From: Parachitinimonas caeni
GTDB taxonomy: Bacteria > Pseudomonadota > Gammaproteobacteria > Burkholderiales > Chitinimonadaceae
Reading direction: 5' to 3'
Length of the DNA stretch: 64,000 nt
Assembly (NCBI RefSeq): GCF_030129945.1
Contig: NZ_JARRAF010000004.1
Coordinates: 186,001 to 250,000 of the forward strand
A program made the position numbers and the translations under genes. How positions within the stretch are numbered: position 1 is the first letter of the stretch; each line of letters opens with the position of its first letter. Below the pieces are notes generated by a model, which saw only the letters and a program-made list of their open reading frames with translations, was not told the DNA's origin and did not search any database. This document shows, piece by piece, positions 46,645-55,950 of the stretch.

Positions 46645-47106
46645 TCAGGGTCCGTTTGCACATTGCGCCGGTAGCCGGTTACCCGATCGGGAATCCCGCT
46701 TGCCGGAGTCAGCTGGCGGGGTGTCGATGGGTCGAGCATGGTGGCGCAGGTGCTCTGCAAGGCCCGAACGGTCAAGGTCGCCCAGGGCGACCTCCATGAT
46801 CAGGGTATAAAGTTGGGCGTTGATCAGGCTAAGTGTCTGGCCGTTGAGCCGGAGGTAGGTCAGGGCGCAGTCGGCAGCGGTACGAACATTGCCATCGTGA
46901 AAGCCATCCGCGCGAACCAGGGCAACGCAGTATTCGGCGGCCGTCTGGTAAAGATCACTGCTGACCAGCCAGCAATCGCCCGCCGCATTCAGCGCGGCTT
47001 CGAGCGCGGACTGGTTGCGCACGCCATGTTGACCACCGAACACGGCGATCTGTTCGTGGTGGATGGTAAGCAAGGCTGGCAGGCTGAGCAGGCGCACCTC
47101 AGGCAT
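46645..47106 (-). CDS. doc: Doc/Fic-like toxin with altered active site
   Basis: 153 aa death-on-curing family protein. LTIHHEQIAVFGGQHGVRNQSALEAAL is the Doc N-terminal block and ALTYLRLNG follows the active site. The Doc motif H-x-F-x-D-G-N-K-R appears here as D-G-F-H-D-G-N-V-R: the catalytic His is Asp and the Lys is Val. The frame around it is intact, so this is a substitution rather than decay. A 30-residue polar C-terminal extension follows the domain. The start overlaps the antitoxin stop by 8 nt. Catalytic activity is doubtful. Confidence 0.82.
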   Translation of the reverse strand: MPEVRLLSLPALLTIHHEQIAVFGGQHGVRNQSALEAALNAAGDCWLVSSDLYQTAAEYCVALVRADGFHDGNVRTAADCALTYLRLNGQTLSLINAQLYTLIMEVALGDLDRSGLAEHLRHHARPIDTPPADSGKRDSRSGNRLPAQCANGP

Positions 47107-47326
47107 CCTTCATTTGCTGAAAGGCGCTGCGATATTTTTGCAGAATGGCACGATGCGCCTGTAATACCTCGTCCATTTCGGCACCAACCGGTACCAGTAC
47201 CAGACGGCCATTCTCAATGGCGATCTCGAACTTCTGCCCTTCCTGCAGCTGTAGTTCCTGCACCAGTTCGGCGGGGATGGTGGTAACAAAGCTGGAACCC
47301 ACCTTGCGCAATGAAACCTGGCTCAT
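47099..47326 (-). CDS. AbrB/MazE-type antitoxin
   Basis: 75 aa. MSQVSLRKVGSSFVTTIPAELVQELQLQEGQKFEIAIENGRLVL is a swapped-hairpin AbrB DNA-binding domain; the C-terminal helix (MDEVLQAHRAILQKYRSAFQQ) would cap the toxin. GGAG supports ATG 47326. It should repress its own operon through the palindrome just upstream. Confidence 0.87.
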   Translation of the reverse strand: MSQVSLRKVGSSFVTTIPAELVQELQLQEGQKFEIAIENGRLVLVPVGAEMDEVLQAHRAILQKYRSAFQQMKDA

Positions 47327-47336
47327 GGCAACTCCA

Positions 47337-47354
47337 TATATATGTGCGTATATA
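47337..47354. promoter_or_regulatory. AT-rich palindrome upstream of the antitoxin gene
   Basis: TATATA arms at 47337-47342 and 47349-47354 around TGTGCG, about 10 nt upstream of the antitoxin start. A likely autoregulatory operator and -10 region of the toxin-antitoxin operon. Confidence 0.5.
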
Positions 47355-47478
47355 TTAGGCCATGTCAGGTCTGCCGTCAAAATTCGGTAATGTTTGCATT
47401 GGTTGCACGGGTTTTTTGTGCTGGCTGGCTGGCAAGGTAGAATCGGTTTTTTTGCACCTGATCGGAAGAAGTCGAATC

Positions 47479-48891
47479 ATGACCCGTAACGTTCGTACCC
47501 GTTTTGCTCCCTCGCCCACCGGCCTTTTGCACATTGGTGGCGTGCGTACCGCGTTGTTCAGCTGGGCCTATGCCCGCAAGCACGGTGGCACCTTTGTGCT
47601 GCGGATCGAGGACACGGACCTTGAACGTTCAACGCCCGAATCGGTACAAGCCATTCTGGATGGCATGCAGTGGGTCGGTCTGGCCCATGACGAAGGCCCG
47701 TTCTACCAGATGCAGCGGATGGATCGTTATCGTGAGGTCGTCCAGCAGATGCTGGCTGCCGGTACCGCCTATTACTGCTACACCAGCAAGGAAGAGCTGG
47801 ACCAGATGCGTGCGGAGATGGAAGCCCGTGGCGAAAAGGCGCGCTATGACCGCCGCTGGCGGCCAGAGCCGGGCAAAACCTTGCCCGAGCCACCCGCTGG
47901 CGTAAAGCCTGTGGTGCGCTTTCGCAACCCTGTTGACGGCGTAGTGGCCTGGGATGATGCCGTGAAGGGCCGCATCGAGATCAGCAACACCGAGCTGGAT
48001 GATCTGATCATCGCCCGGCCCGATGGCACCCCCACCTACAATTTCTGTGTGGTGGTGGACGATCTGGATATGGGCATTACCCATGTTCTGCGAGGGGATG
48101 ATCACGTAAACAACACCCCGCGCCAGATCAATATTCTGTCCGCCTTGGGGGGTGAACTGCCGGTGTATGGGCACCTGCCGATGATTCTGAACCCGGATGG
48201 CTCGAAGATGAGCAAGCGTAAAGATCCGGTATCGGTGGTTGACTACGAAAAGAAAGGCATTCTGCCCGAGGCGCTGCTGAACTATCTGGCCCGTCTGGGC
48301 TGGGGGCACGGCGATGATGAATATTTCACGCTGGATCAGTTCGTCGAGTGGTTTGATCTGGCCAATGTCAGCCCGAGTCCGTCACGGTTTGATCACAGCA
48401 AGCTGCAGTGGATCAATCAGCAGCATATGAAAGCCGCCGACAACAGCCGTCTGGCCACCCTGACCGCGCCGTTCCTGCTGGAGCGTGGGATTGAGCTTCA
48501 GGCAGGCCCGGCACTGGCGGACGTGATTGCGTTGTTGAAAGAGCGGGTAACCAATCTGGTCGATCTGGCCGAGCAGGCGGTGTACTTCTATCGCCACCAG
48601 GCTGCGCCCGCCGAGCTGGCTGAAAAACAACTGGGCGCCGAGGCACTGGCCATCCTGCGCAAATTACATGGCGCGCTGGCCGCGACGGATTGGCAAGCAG
48701 CCGCCCTTAATGATGCGATCAAAGCGTTTGTGGCAGCAGAGGGCGTGAAAATGGGTCAGGTGGGTATGCCGCTGCGGGCTGCTGTATGTGGCACGACCCA
48801 GACCCCGTCGCTGGACCTGACCCTGACTTTGCTGGGACAAGCAGAAACCTTGCGTCGCCTGGATAAGACCCTGACGGATGCTGGCGTTTGA
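47479..48891 (+). CDS. gltX: Glutamyl-tRNA synthetase
   Basis: 470 aa class I synthetase. [16 protein letters not shown] with the HIGH-like signature, [10 protein letters not shown], a [30 protein letters not shown] block and KMSKRKD as the KMSKS signature. It charges tRNA-Glu. GGAAG precedes ATG 47479; the longer frame adds no conserved sequence. It is divergent from the toxin-antitoxin pair and ends at a strong terminator. Confidence 0.95.
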   Translation: MTRNVRTRFAPSPTGLLHIGGVRTALFSWAYARKHGGTFVLRIEDTDLERSTPESVQAILDGMQWVGLAHDEGPFYQMQRMDRYREVVQQMLAAGTAYYCYTSKEELDQMRAEMEARGEKARYDRRWRPEPGKTLPEPPAGVKPVVRFRNPVDGVVAWDDAVKGRIEISNTELDDLIIARPDGTPTYNFCVVVDDLDMGITHVLRGDDHVNNTPRQINILSALGGELPVYGHLPMILNPDGSKMSKRKDPVSVVDYEKKGILPEALLNYLARLGWGHGDDEYFTLDQFVEWFDLANVSPSPSRFDHSKLQWINQQHMKAADNSRLATLTAPFLLERGIELQAGPALADVIALLKERVTNLVDLAEQAVYFYRHQAAPAELAEKQLGAEALAILRKLHGALAATDWQAAALNDAIKAFVAAEGVKMGQVGMPLRAAVCGTTQTPSLDLTLTLLGQAETLRRLDKTLTDAGV

Positions 48892-48944
48892 ACGCGGTCT
48901 GAGCAGTGGCTGATTACTCCCCTGCTTGTGAGGGAGGTTCGCCA

Positions 48945-48984
48945 AAAACAAAACAGCCCCGGTTCTCCGGGGCTGTTTTGTTTT
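48945..48984. terminator. Bidirectional intrinsic terminator
   Basis: A perfect 18-bp stem (48945-48962 with 48967-48984), TTCT loop, A-run left and T-run right, between convergent gltX and the Hsp70-like gene. Confidence 0.93.
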
Positions 48985-49014
48985 GGTGGCGAAGTTTGGG
49001 CGAACGGGCTTGCT

Positions 49015-50268
49015 TCAGCCATAGCGCTTTCGTGCCTCGACGGCCAGCCCGGCGCCAATGCTGCCAAACAGGTCGCCTTCAACCGCCCGTGCTTCGGGGA
49101 GCAGGGCGCCAATGGTCTTGCGTAGATGCGGTACACCGCTGGAGCCGCCGGTAAAAAATACAGTATCGACATCCGCTGCCCGAATGCCGGCTGCTTGCAG
49201 AATGCCGGCTGCTGCATCTCTTACCTGCATGACTTCACCATCAATCGCGGCATCCAGTTCGCTACGGGTCAGGGCATGGCGCAGGCCAGGCTCGGCCATG
49301 TCGAGCGCCAGCTCGGTCTGGTCGGCACTGGACAGGGCGATCTTGGCTTCTTCAATGCGCATGGCCAGTTCGTGGCCGCTGCGGTTGGCGATGACTTTCA
49401 GCAGGCGCTCGAACTTGTCGCGCTCAACCACATCGCGTGAGAGATCTTGCAATTCAGACCAGATGCGGCGGGTATAGACGAAGTTGATGGTGTGCCAGGT
49501 CGAGAGGTTGAAGTAGTAGCTATTGGGAATCTCTGCGTTATTGCGCAGACGGCTGCGGTAGCCGAGCAAGGGCATGACGGATGCCAGATTGAGCCGGCGA
49601 TCAAGATCGGTTCCGCCAATGTGGACGCCGGCATTGGCCAGAATGTCACTTTGGCGATCATCAACCTTGTGCCGCTCTGGTGAGAGGCGCAGCAACGAGA
49701 AGTCGGAGGTACCCCCGCCGATATCGACGATCAGGACCAGCTCTTCTTTCTGGATGGATTCTTCGTAGTGCAGCGCTGCGGCAATCGGTTCGAACTGAAA
49801 GCTGACTTCCTTGAAACCAACCTTGCGCGCCACCTCTGCCAGGGTGAATTCGGCCAGTCGATCAGCTTCGATATTGTCATCGATGAAATGCACCGGGCGG
49901 CCGAAGACGGCGTGATCGAAAGAGCGACCGGCCTCGGTTTCGGCCCGTTGCTTCAGCTCACCAATGAAATGGCCGAGCAGATCCCGAAAGGCCAGTGATC
50001 GACCATGTACCTCGGTCTGGCTATCCATCAGGCCGGTGCCCAGGATGCTCTTGAGCGAGCGCATCAGCCGGCCTTCATAGCCATCCAGATATTCAGCAAT
50101 GGCTGCGCGACCAAATGATACCGAGTCTTCTTCGGCATTGAAGAACACCACACTGGGCAGGGTCGCCTTGCCACCCTCCAATGGGAGCAGGGCTGATACG
50201 CCAGGGCGCCACCACCCTACTGTGGAATTCGATGTGCCGAAATCCACGCCACAGGCTTTTGTCGCCAT
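49015..50268 (-). CDS. Hsp70-family protein, YegD-like
   Basis: 417 aa, an actin/Hsp70 ATPase fold without the substrate-binding domain of DnaK. Phosphate 1 loop GVDFGTSNSTV, phosphate 2 loop VDIGGGTSDFS and adenosine loop FFTGGSSGVPHLR are intact, with QFEPIAAALHYEES as the connect 1 segment. YegD proteins are putative chaperones of unknown client. AGGAG supports ATG 50268. Divergent from holB. Confidence 0.9.
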   Translation of the reverse strand: MATKACGVDFGTSNSTVGWWRPGVSALLPLEGGKATLPSVVFFNAEEDSVSFGRAAIAEYLDGYEGRLMRSLKSILGTGLMDSQTEVHGRSLAFRDLLGHFIGELKQRAETEAGRSFDHAVFGRPVHFIDDNIEADRLAEFTLAEVARKVGFKEVSFQFEPIAAALHYEESIQKEELVLIVDIGGGTSDFSLLRLSPERHKVDDRQSDILANAGVHIGGTDLDRRLNLASVMPLLGYRSRLRNNAEIPNSYYFNLSTWHTINFVYTRRIWSELQDLSRDVVERDKFERLLKVIANRSGHELAMRIEEAKIALSSADQTELALDMAEPGLRHALTRSELDAAIDGEVMQVRDAAAGILQAAGIRAADVDTVFFTGGSSGVPHLRKTIGALLPEARAVEGDLFGSIGAGLAVEARKRYG

Positions 50269-50485
50269 GCTGCTCTCCTTGTCATGTGTGCTATGTAAAG
50301 CGGGGGGCGGGATTCTACCGAGCTCGCCCCGGCATGACAAGAAATCCCGTAGATTCAGAGGGTTTTCAAATTTGCCGCCTGGTGCGCAGGGGCGGGGGAA
50401 CGGCGAGGGGAGGGCGTGGTTCAGACGGGGCGGGCTGGCACCGGTATACTGCGGGCCAGTTGACCATTCAAACCCATCTGATCCC

Positions 50486-51499
50486 ATGTATTTTCCCTGG
50501 CACGACGCGCAATGGCGATTGCTGAGCGCAGACCTCAACCGCCTGCCGCACGCCCTGTTGCTGACTGGCGAAGCCGGAATCGGCAAACGGGCTTTGGCGC
50601 AGACCCTGGCCAAGGCCCTGCTGTGTGAGTCTGGTACTGCCGACGCCGCCAAACCTTGTGGCCGGTGCGAGGGGTGCCACTGGTTCGACGCCGGCAATCA
50701 TCCCGACTTTCGCTTGCTGGCACCGGCTGCCGACGAGGCTGGCGATGACGAGGAGGGGGGTAAGGCAAAGAAGAAGCCCTCGCAGTACATCACCATTGAT
50801 CAGATTCGTGAGCTGGCGGATTTCGTCAATATCAGCTCGCATCGGGCAGGGCGCCGAATCACGCTGATTGCACCGGCGGAAGCCATGAATGTCGCTGCCG
50901 CCAATGCGCTGCTCAAGACTCTGGAAGAGCCACCTGCCGACGCTTTGTTCATTCTGGTCAGCCACCATTGGCGACGCCTGTTACCTACCATCGTCAGCCG
51001 TTGCCGTCGCTACGCTATGCCGGTCCCTGCCGAGGCGCCTGCACTGGCCTGGCTGGAGGCTCAGGGCCTGGCTCATGCTGCTGATCACCTTGCTCATGCC
51101 GGTGGTGCGCCATTGCTGGCGTTGGCGGAGGCGGATCATGACTTGATGGTGGCACGTAAGGAGTTGATTGCCGAGCTGGCGGCACCCCGTCAGTTGGAAC
51201 CGCTGGCGACCGCCGAGCGGCTCGACCGGCAAAAGCTTGATCCGGCAGAAGTGATTGACTGGCTGGCGAGATGGGTGTTCGATCTGGCTGGTTTGAGCCT
51301 TGCCGACAAAATCCGCTATTATCCCGACAAGCGGCAGAGTGTTGCCGAACTGGCCTCCCGGCTTGATCCTATCCGCCTGATGCGCTACGCCGACAGTGTG
51401 CGCGAGGCGCGAGCCTTGGCCCATCACCCATTAAATAACCGACTGGTGTACGAACAGCTATTGTTCGGTTATCTGCAAGCAATCAGACCGGCGCGCTAA
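50486..51499 (+). CDS. holB: DNA polymerase III delta prime subunit
   Basis: 337 aa clamp-loader subunit. LLTGEAGIGKRALAQTLAKALLC, zinc-binding CGRCEGCHWFDAGNHPDFRLL, ITIDQIRELADFVNISSHRAGRRI, NALLKTLEEPP and IVSRCRR are HolB signatures. An acidic/Lys-rich insert (DEAGDDEEGGKAKKK) lies in the first domain. It starts the holB-pilZ-tatD run; tmk, often upstream, is absent and a divergent Hsp70-like gene is there instead. Confidence 0.94.
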   Translation: MYFPWHDAQWRLLSADLNRLPHALLLTGEAGIGKRALAQTLAKALLCESGTADAAKPCGRCEGCHWFDAGNHPDFRLLAPAADEAGDDEEGGKAKKKPSQYITIDQIRELADFVNISSHRAGRRITLIAPAEAMNVAAANALLKTLEEPPADALFILVSHHWRRLLPTIVSRCRRYAMPVPAEAPALAWLEAQGLAHAADHLAHAGGAPLLALAEADHDLMVARKELIAELAAPRQLEPLATAERLDRQKLDPAEVIDWLARWVFDLAGLSLADKIRYYPDKRQSVAELASRLDPIRLMRYADSVREARALAHHPLNNRLVYEQLLFGYLQAIRPAR

Positions 51500-51528
51500 T
51501 TGCGCGTGCTGTTTTCAGGAGAGTTCCC

Positions 51529-51909
51529 ATGGCTGAAGCGCCCAAACCGACCCCCGCCGCAGCAGCTGCTGGCCGCCCAGGTGTGCTGTCGCTCAGCATC
51601 AAGGAAAAAGCTGCGCTGTTTGCGGCTTACATGCCGTTTGTCAAAGGGGGAGGGATGTTCATCCCGACTTCCCGGCCTTACAAGATTGGCGATGAAGTGT
51701 TCATGCTGCTGTCTCTCATGGATGATCCGGCACGGATTGCCGTGAGCGGTCATGTCGTGTGGATCACGCCACAAGGGGCGCATGGCAATCGTACCCAGGG
51801 CATCGGTGTGCAGTTCTCCTCGAACGAGGCCGGTGGCCAGGCGCGTGCCAAGATCGAGGTGCTGCTGGGTGGTGCCCTGCAATCAACCCGCACCACCCAC
51901 ACCATGTAG
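51529..51909 (+). CDS. pilZ: Type IV pilus protein PilZ
   Basis: 126 aa. LSLSIKEKAALFAAYMPFVKGGGMFIPTSRPYKIGDEVFMLLSLMDDP matches the pilus-type PilZ, which lacks the RxxxR c-di-GMP motif and works through partners such as FimX and PilB in pilus assembly. CAGGAG precedes the ATG. Gene order after holB is as in other pilus-bearing proteobacteria. Confidence 0.93.
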   Translation: MAEAPKPTPAAAAAGRPGVLSLSIKEKAALFAAYMPFVKGGGMFIPTSRPYKIGDEVFMLLSLMDDPARIAVSGHVVWITPQGAHGNRTQGIGVQFSSNEAGGQARAKIEVLLGGALQSTRTTHTM

Positions 51910-51930
51910 TTCAACCTGCCATCCAGTGCC

Positions 51931-51948
51931 GGGTGGCATTTGCCACCC
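51931..51948 (+). other. Hairpin between pilZ and tatD
   Basis: A perfect 8-bp stem (51931-51938 with 51941-51948) and 2-nt gap, without a T-run. A weak or factor-dependent pause site at most. Confidence 0.35.
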
Positions 51949-51968
51949 ATTAAAACTGCTATTTCTAG

Positions 51969-52745
51969 ATGTTCATTGATTCTCACTGCCATATCGATTT
52001 TCCCGAGCTCGCTGAAAAGATAGACGCGCTGCAAGACGCCATGCGTGCCAATCAAGTCAGTCATGCGCTGTGCATTTCAGTCAATCTGGCCGGCCTGCCC
52101 GGCGTGCTGGATATGGCAGAGCGCTTTGACAATGTATTTGCCACGGTGGGTGTGCACCCCGATTATGAAGATTGCGAAGAGCCTTCTGTCGAGCGGCTGG
52201 TAGCGTTGGCCAAGCATCCGCGAGTGGTGGGTATTGGCGAAACCGGGCTTGATTACTATCGCCTGACCGGTGATCTGGAGTGGCAGCGTGAGCGCTTTCG
52301 CGTACACATCCGTGCTGCGCGCCAGACCGGCCTGCCGTTGATTGTCCATACTCGTTCTTCCGCAGAAGATACCTTGCGCATTCTGGAGGAAGAAGGTGCG
52401 GCGGAGGTGGGTGGGGTGATGCACTGCTTTACCGAAAACCGTGAAGTGGCTGCGGCGGCGATTGCGCTGAACTTTCACATTTCGCTGTCTGGTATTGTCA
52501 CTTTCAAGAATGCGGTGGAGCTCAAGGAGGTCGCCCGCAGCATTCCACTGGAACGGATGTTGATCGAAACCGACTCGCCTTATCTGGCGCCGGTGCCCTT
52601 TCGTGGCAAGACTAACCACCCAGCCCTGGTCAAGCATGTTGCCGAGCACATTGCCGATCTGCGCGGGGTGCCGTTGGCGACCATTGCCGAAGCCACTACC
52701 CGTAACTTTATCCGCCTGTTTAAACCGCCAGGACTATCGCAATGA
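51969..52745 (+). CDS. tatD: TatD-family metal-dependent deoxyribonuclease
   Basis: 258 aa. Metal ligands are seen in DSHCHID, GETGLDYY, IVHTR, MHCFTE and IETDSPYL, with NHP after them. These TIM-barrel enzymes act as 3'-5' exonucleases or D-aminoacyl-tRNA deacylase-like hydrolases. The stop overlaps the next gene by 4 nt. Confidence 0.92.
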   Translation: MFIDSHCHIDFPELAEKIDALQDAMRANQVSHALCISVNLAGLPGVLDMAERFDNVFATVGVHPDYEDCEEPSVERLVALAKHPRVVGIGETGLDYYRLTGDLEWQRERFRVHIRAARQTGLPLIVHTRSSAEDTLRILEEEGAAEVGGVMHCFTENREVAAAAIALNFHISLSGIVTFKNAVELKEVARSIPLERMLIETDSPYLAPVPFRGKTNHPALVKHVAEHIADLRGVPLATIAEATTRNFIRLFKPPGLSQ

Positions 52746-53509
52746 ACGTAGAGGTGCTGTGTCTGGGTGTCGGGTCCAGTGGCGGTTCGCCCGCGCTGGG
52801 ATGCCGTTGCCCAACCTGCACTTCTGCCGATCCACGCAATCAGCGCACCCGTTGTTCAGCTGTGATGCGTGCAGGCGGCCTCAACTTTCTGATTGATACC
52901 GGGCCAGACCTGCGGCAGCAGGCCCTGCGGGAAAACCTGCTGCAAGTCGATGCGGTGCTCTACACCCATCCGCATGCCGATCATATGAATGGCATCGACG
53001 ATCTGCGGGCCTTCTGTTACCTGAATCGTGCCCCAATGCCGGTATTCGGCAATGCCTTTACCATGCAGGATATTCGCAGCCGGTTTTACTACACCACGCT
53101 GCCGCCTGCCCCCTACTGGGATAAGCCTTCCCTGCAACTGACTGCGGTGGATGGCCCTTTTACCCATCGCGGGGTGATGATCACCCCCATCCCTTTGCTG
53201 CATGGAAAATGGCCGATCTTCGGCTTTCGCATCGGCAATGCGGCCTTTCTCACCGATGTTTCCGAGATCCCGGAAGCCAGCTTCCCGTTGCTGGAGGGAC
53301 TGGACGTTCTGCTGCTCGATTGCCTGAAAGCCAAGCCCTATCCCACCCACTTTGGTCTGGATCAGGCGTTGGCGGCCGCTGCGCGCATCGCTGCCCGCCG
53401 AACCGTGCTGATTCATATGACCCACGAGCTGGAATACCACGCCACCAATGCCTTGCTGCCTGCTGGTGTTGAGCTGGCCTACGACGGTATGCGCCTGAGC
53501 GCCGAATAA
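52742..53509 (+). CDS. Metallo-beta-lactamase-fold hydrolase, PhnP-like
   Basis: 255 aa. GVGSSGGSPALGCRCPTC with paired Cys that may bind structural zinc, the metal motif THPHADHMNGIDD, TDVSEIP and IHMTHELE. The closest pattern is the PhnP-type cyclic phosphodiesterase group. It is coupled to tatD by overlap and is the last gene before the biosynthetic cluster. Confidence 0.88.
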   Translation: MNVEVLCLGVGSSGGSPALGCRCPTCTSADPRNQRTRCSAVMRAGGLNFLIDTGPDLRQQALRENLLQVDAVLYTHPHADHMNGIDDLRAFCYLNRAPMPVFGNAFTMQDIRSRFYYTTLPPAPYWDKPSLQLTAVDGPFTHRGVMITPIPLLHGKWPIFGFRIGNAAFLTDVSEIPEASFPLLEGLDVLLLDCLKAKPYPTHFGLDQALAAAARIAARRTVLIHMTHELEYHATNALLPAGVELAYDGMRLSAE

Positions 53510-53636
53510 GCCCCCCTGGTCGGCGCTTCCATCTGGACCGGCCATCAGCCCTGCGACAAGCCATGCACGGGTTGTAGTCAGGTGCCTCCTCTTGATCAGA
53601 CTCCTGAGTGATTGGGCTGTCTGTAAGCTGACATTC

Positions 53637-53780
53637 CTATCGCCAAAAAAACCACACTTCGCCGGTTCCGGTGGGGTGCTCCCATCCCTTTCTTGTTCGA
53701 AGCAGTAGACCGCATTCTTGCTGGGGCATCAGTAGATATCCGTTTGATTGTTCTACTAAATATGCCTGCATTGTCCGCAT
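53637..53780 (-). CDS. Possible small ORF, uncertain
   Basis: 47 aa (MRTMQAYLVEQSNGYLLMPQ onward), with AGGAGG upstream but at a long spacing of about 14 nt. No family recognised. It could be a remnant of a larger gene; other frames across the same DNA are open too. Confidence 0.3.
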   Translation of the reverse strand: MRTMQAYLVEQSNGYLLMPQQECGLLLRTRKGWEHPTGTGEVWFFWR

Positions 53781-54188
53781 CTGACGCCAATTGGCCTCCT
53801 GCTTGATACGCCAATTTACCCATAAAGGTAAAAATTCTTTCTTTGTAATAAATGTGTGCAATGCGCACAGTCAAAGAAAATGAATCATGTAAAATTTCAG
53901 AACAATATGTAAGATGCAGGCCCCTGATGCTTGCTGATTCCTTACAAAATCTGAATTTTCTTGTAATCGACACTGGCCAAAATGTGATTAGGCTTAAGCA
54001 ATCTGCGCCCCCAGGGGCGAGGCGCTGGTGTCGGATATCTCCAGCTTTTGCACGATAATTCGGCTGTTTTGCATGAAAGTCGGAACGTAATACTGTCTAA
54101 CAAATAAATTTTCAGATGAATGCTTGGAAGTGGGGAGTGATTACATTCTCATGACGTTGTCACTGAAAATATTTACATATAGCATAAC

Positions 54189-54203
54189 AATGTCGTTGAC
54201 ATT
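54189..54203. promoter_or_regulatory. Short inverted repeat upstream of the cluster
   Basis: AATGTC and GACATT around GTT, about 120 bp before the first cluster gene; a possible regulator site in the AT-rich stretch. Confidence 0.35.
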
Positions 54204-54324
54204 ATTTGGTGTAAATATGGCTATCTGACTGATGTTTGGTGATGTTTTGTCATCTTTCATCAAATAGGCCGTGTTTGGTTGTTGAAAATAAGATTTAAGC
54301 CCTCAAAGAAAGTGTCAAACATTT

Positions 54325-54576
54325 ATGGACGTGTTCGCTCGTAAGAAGTTGGTCTCTGACTATTTTTTCAAGCTCGCTGGCAAGCAGGATCTGGATGAGG
54401 CGATCGATATTTTCGAGACAGGCCTTGTCAACTCGCTGGCTACCATCCAGCTGATTTCTTTCCTCGAAAAGAACTTCAAAATCAAAGTTGAAATTGATGA
54501 TCTGGATCGGGCCAACTTCCGCAGCATTCAGGCGGTCTGCGGCTTTCTCGACAGGAAGGTTGCTGTCAATGCTTAA
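54325..54576 (+). CDS. Free-standing acyl carrier protein, aminomalonyl/methoxymalonyl-ACP type
   Basis: 83 aa. Helix II begins at Ser37 in GLVNSLATIQL, the expected phosphopantetheine site with NSL in place of the usual DSL; FETGLVNSL and DLDRANFRSI are features I associate with carrier proteins that hold unusual extender units (ZmaH, ClbE, FkbJ types). It would carry a seryl group loaded by the adenylation enzyme encoded downstream. The next gene starts inside its last codons, so the two are translated together. Confidence 0.85.
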   Translation: MDVFARKKLVSDYFFKLAGKQDLDEAIDIFETGLVNSLATIQLISFLEKNFKIKVEIDDLDRANFRSIQAVCGFLDRKVAVNA

Positions 54577-55732
54577 CCGGTTTCTGATCCCCGCGCAGAA
54601 CGCATACCTGCAGGCGTTCGAGGATTTTGCAGCGACAGAAGTCGCGCCTTTTGCCGATGCGTGGGACTTGCAGGAAGCCACCCCCCACGCAGTGGTACAG
54701 GCTCTGGCCAGCAAGGGCTGGCTGGGTGGCCTGGCCAAGCCGGAAAACGGCGGGCTGGGTTTTGATGCGACGACCTTTGGCTTGCTCAACATGGCGATTG
54801 GTGCAGGTAGCGGTTCGCTGACTGGCTTGCTCAATGTGCACTCGATGGTGCTGAAAACCATCGAAGACTGGGGAACTGCTGAGCAGAAGCAGCGGTTCTT
54901 GCCTGCCCTGGTAAAAGGGGAGCTGCTTGGTGCCTTTGCGCAGACCGAAGTCGCTGCCGGCGGCGATTCGACCAATCTTGGAACCCGCTTTGAAGTGCAG
55001 GGCGACGCGCTGACCATTACCGGACAGAAAACCTGGATTACCTACGCACAGATTGCCGATCTGTTTCTGGTGTTCGGCAAGCTGCAAGGGCTTGATACGG
55101 CAGTGCTGGTGCCCCGTAGCACTCCCGGCCTGACCGTGACCCCCAAGAAGAACATGCTGGGCTTCAAGAGTGCCGGGTTGGCGATTCTGGATTTTGCCGA
55201 TTGCAAGGTGCCGGTAAGCCATATCGTCGGCAAGCCGGGGTTCGGCCAAAGCCTGATCTCGACAGCCGCTCTGGACTACGGCCGGATCAGCGTGGCCTGG
55301 GCGGCGTTGGGTGTGCAGCAGGCGGCGCTGGCGGCTTCGGCACATCGGGCGCGCGCACGTTCCACCTTCGGCACCCTGCTGGCGGATCAGGGCATCATCC
55401 GTGGTTATCTGGCTGATATGTCAGGCAATCTGCTGGCATCGCAGCTGGTTTGTCTGTCGGCGACCCGAGCCAAGGAAGCACGCGAAGAAGATGCGCTGGA
55501 GCAGATTCTGCAAGCCAAGCTGCTGGCATCGCAACGGGCGGGCGAAGCGGCCGATAAAGCGGTGCAGATTCATGGCGGACATGGTTGTGATGAAGCCAAT
55601 GGCGTCAGCCGTCTGTATCGCGACGCCAAGATTCTGCAGGTGGTTGAAGGCAGTAACGAGCTGCAGAAGATGCTGATTGGCCGTGCGGTTTGCGACCGCT
55701 ATCACAACGGAACGGCGTCGGCGTTTTCATAG
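54569..55732 (+). CDS. Acyl-CoA dehydrogenase-like flavoenzyme acting on acyl-ACP
   Basis: 387 aa, full acyl-CoA dehydrogenase fold: FAQTEVAAGGDSTNLGTRFE, ITGQKTWITYAQIADLFLVFG (flavin contacts), ALDYGRISVAWAALG, QIHGGHGC and VVEGSNELQ with Glu360 at the catalytic-base position. Overlap with the carrier protein gene argues that the substrate is carrier-bound. Homologues in the ZmaG/ClbF position help to oxidise seryl-ACP to aminomalonyl-ACP; alternatives are dehydrogenation to a dehydroamino acid. Confidence 0.87.
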   Translation: MLNRFLIPAQNAYLQAFEDFAATEVAPFADAWDLQEATPHAVVQALASKGWLGGLAKPENGGLGFDATTFGLLNMAIGAGSGSLTGLLNVHSMVLKTIEDWGTAEQKQRFLPALVKGELLGAFAQTEVAAGGDSTNLGTRFEVQGDALTITGQKTWITYAQIADLFLVFGKLQGLDTAVLVPRSTPGLTVTPKKNMLGFKSAGLAILDFADCKVPVSHIVGKPGFGQSLISTAALDYGRISVAWAALGVQQAALAASAHRARARSTFGTLLADQGIIRGYLADMSGNLLASQLVCLSATRAKEAREEDALEQILQAKLLASQRAGEAADKAVQIHGGHGCDEANGVSRLYRDAKILQVVEGSNELQKMLIGRAVCDRYHNGTASAFS

Positions 55733-55950
55733 CCGCCTGTCTACAAGCGCTCATCCTCTGACCCTGGTTCATGACAGCCCCCGATGGGGGAGTTGCGAGT
55801 CAGGGTCGTCCGAAGAGGATCACTACCTGAATGATTTTTCATTCGGCCAGCGGGCCGAAGGGCCGCGTATTGCCTGCAGATTTGCATTGGCCGGGTGTTG
55901 GTAACGCAGCAAGAAAGCTCACAAAGCCAGCAGGCGGAGGACATCTCATC

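Larger units (their letters stand above)
53510..54324. other. AT-rich boundary region before the biosynthetic cluster
   Basis: 815 bp. From about 53630 the base composition turns clearly AT-rich compared with both sides. One weak minus-strand small frame (53637-53780) and an inverted repeat (54189-54203) are listed. The last 100 bp should hold the promoter of the acyl carrier protein gene, which has only a weak ribosome binding site (AAAGAAAG). No attachment site or tRNA was seen. Confidence 0.55.
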
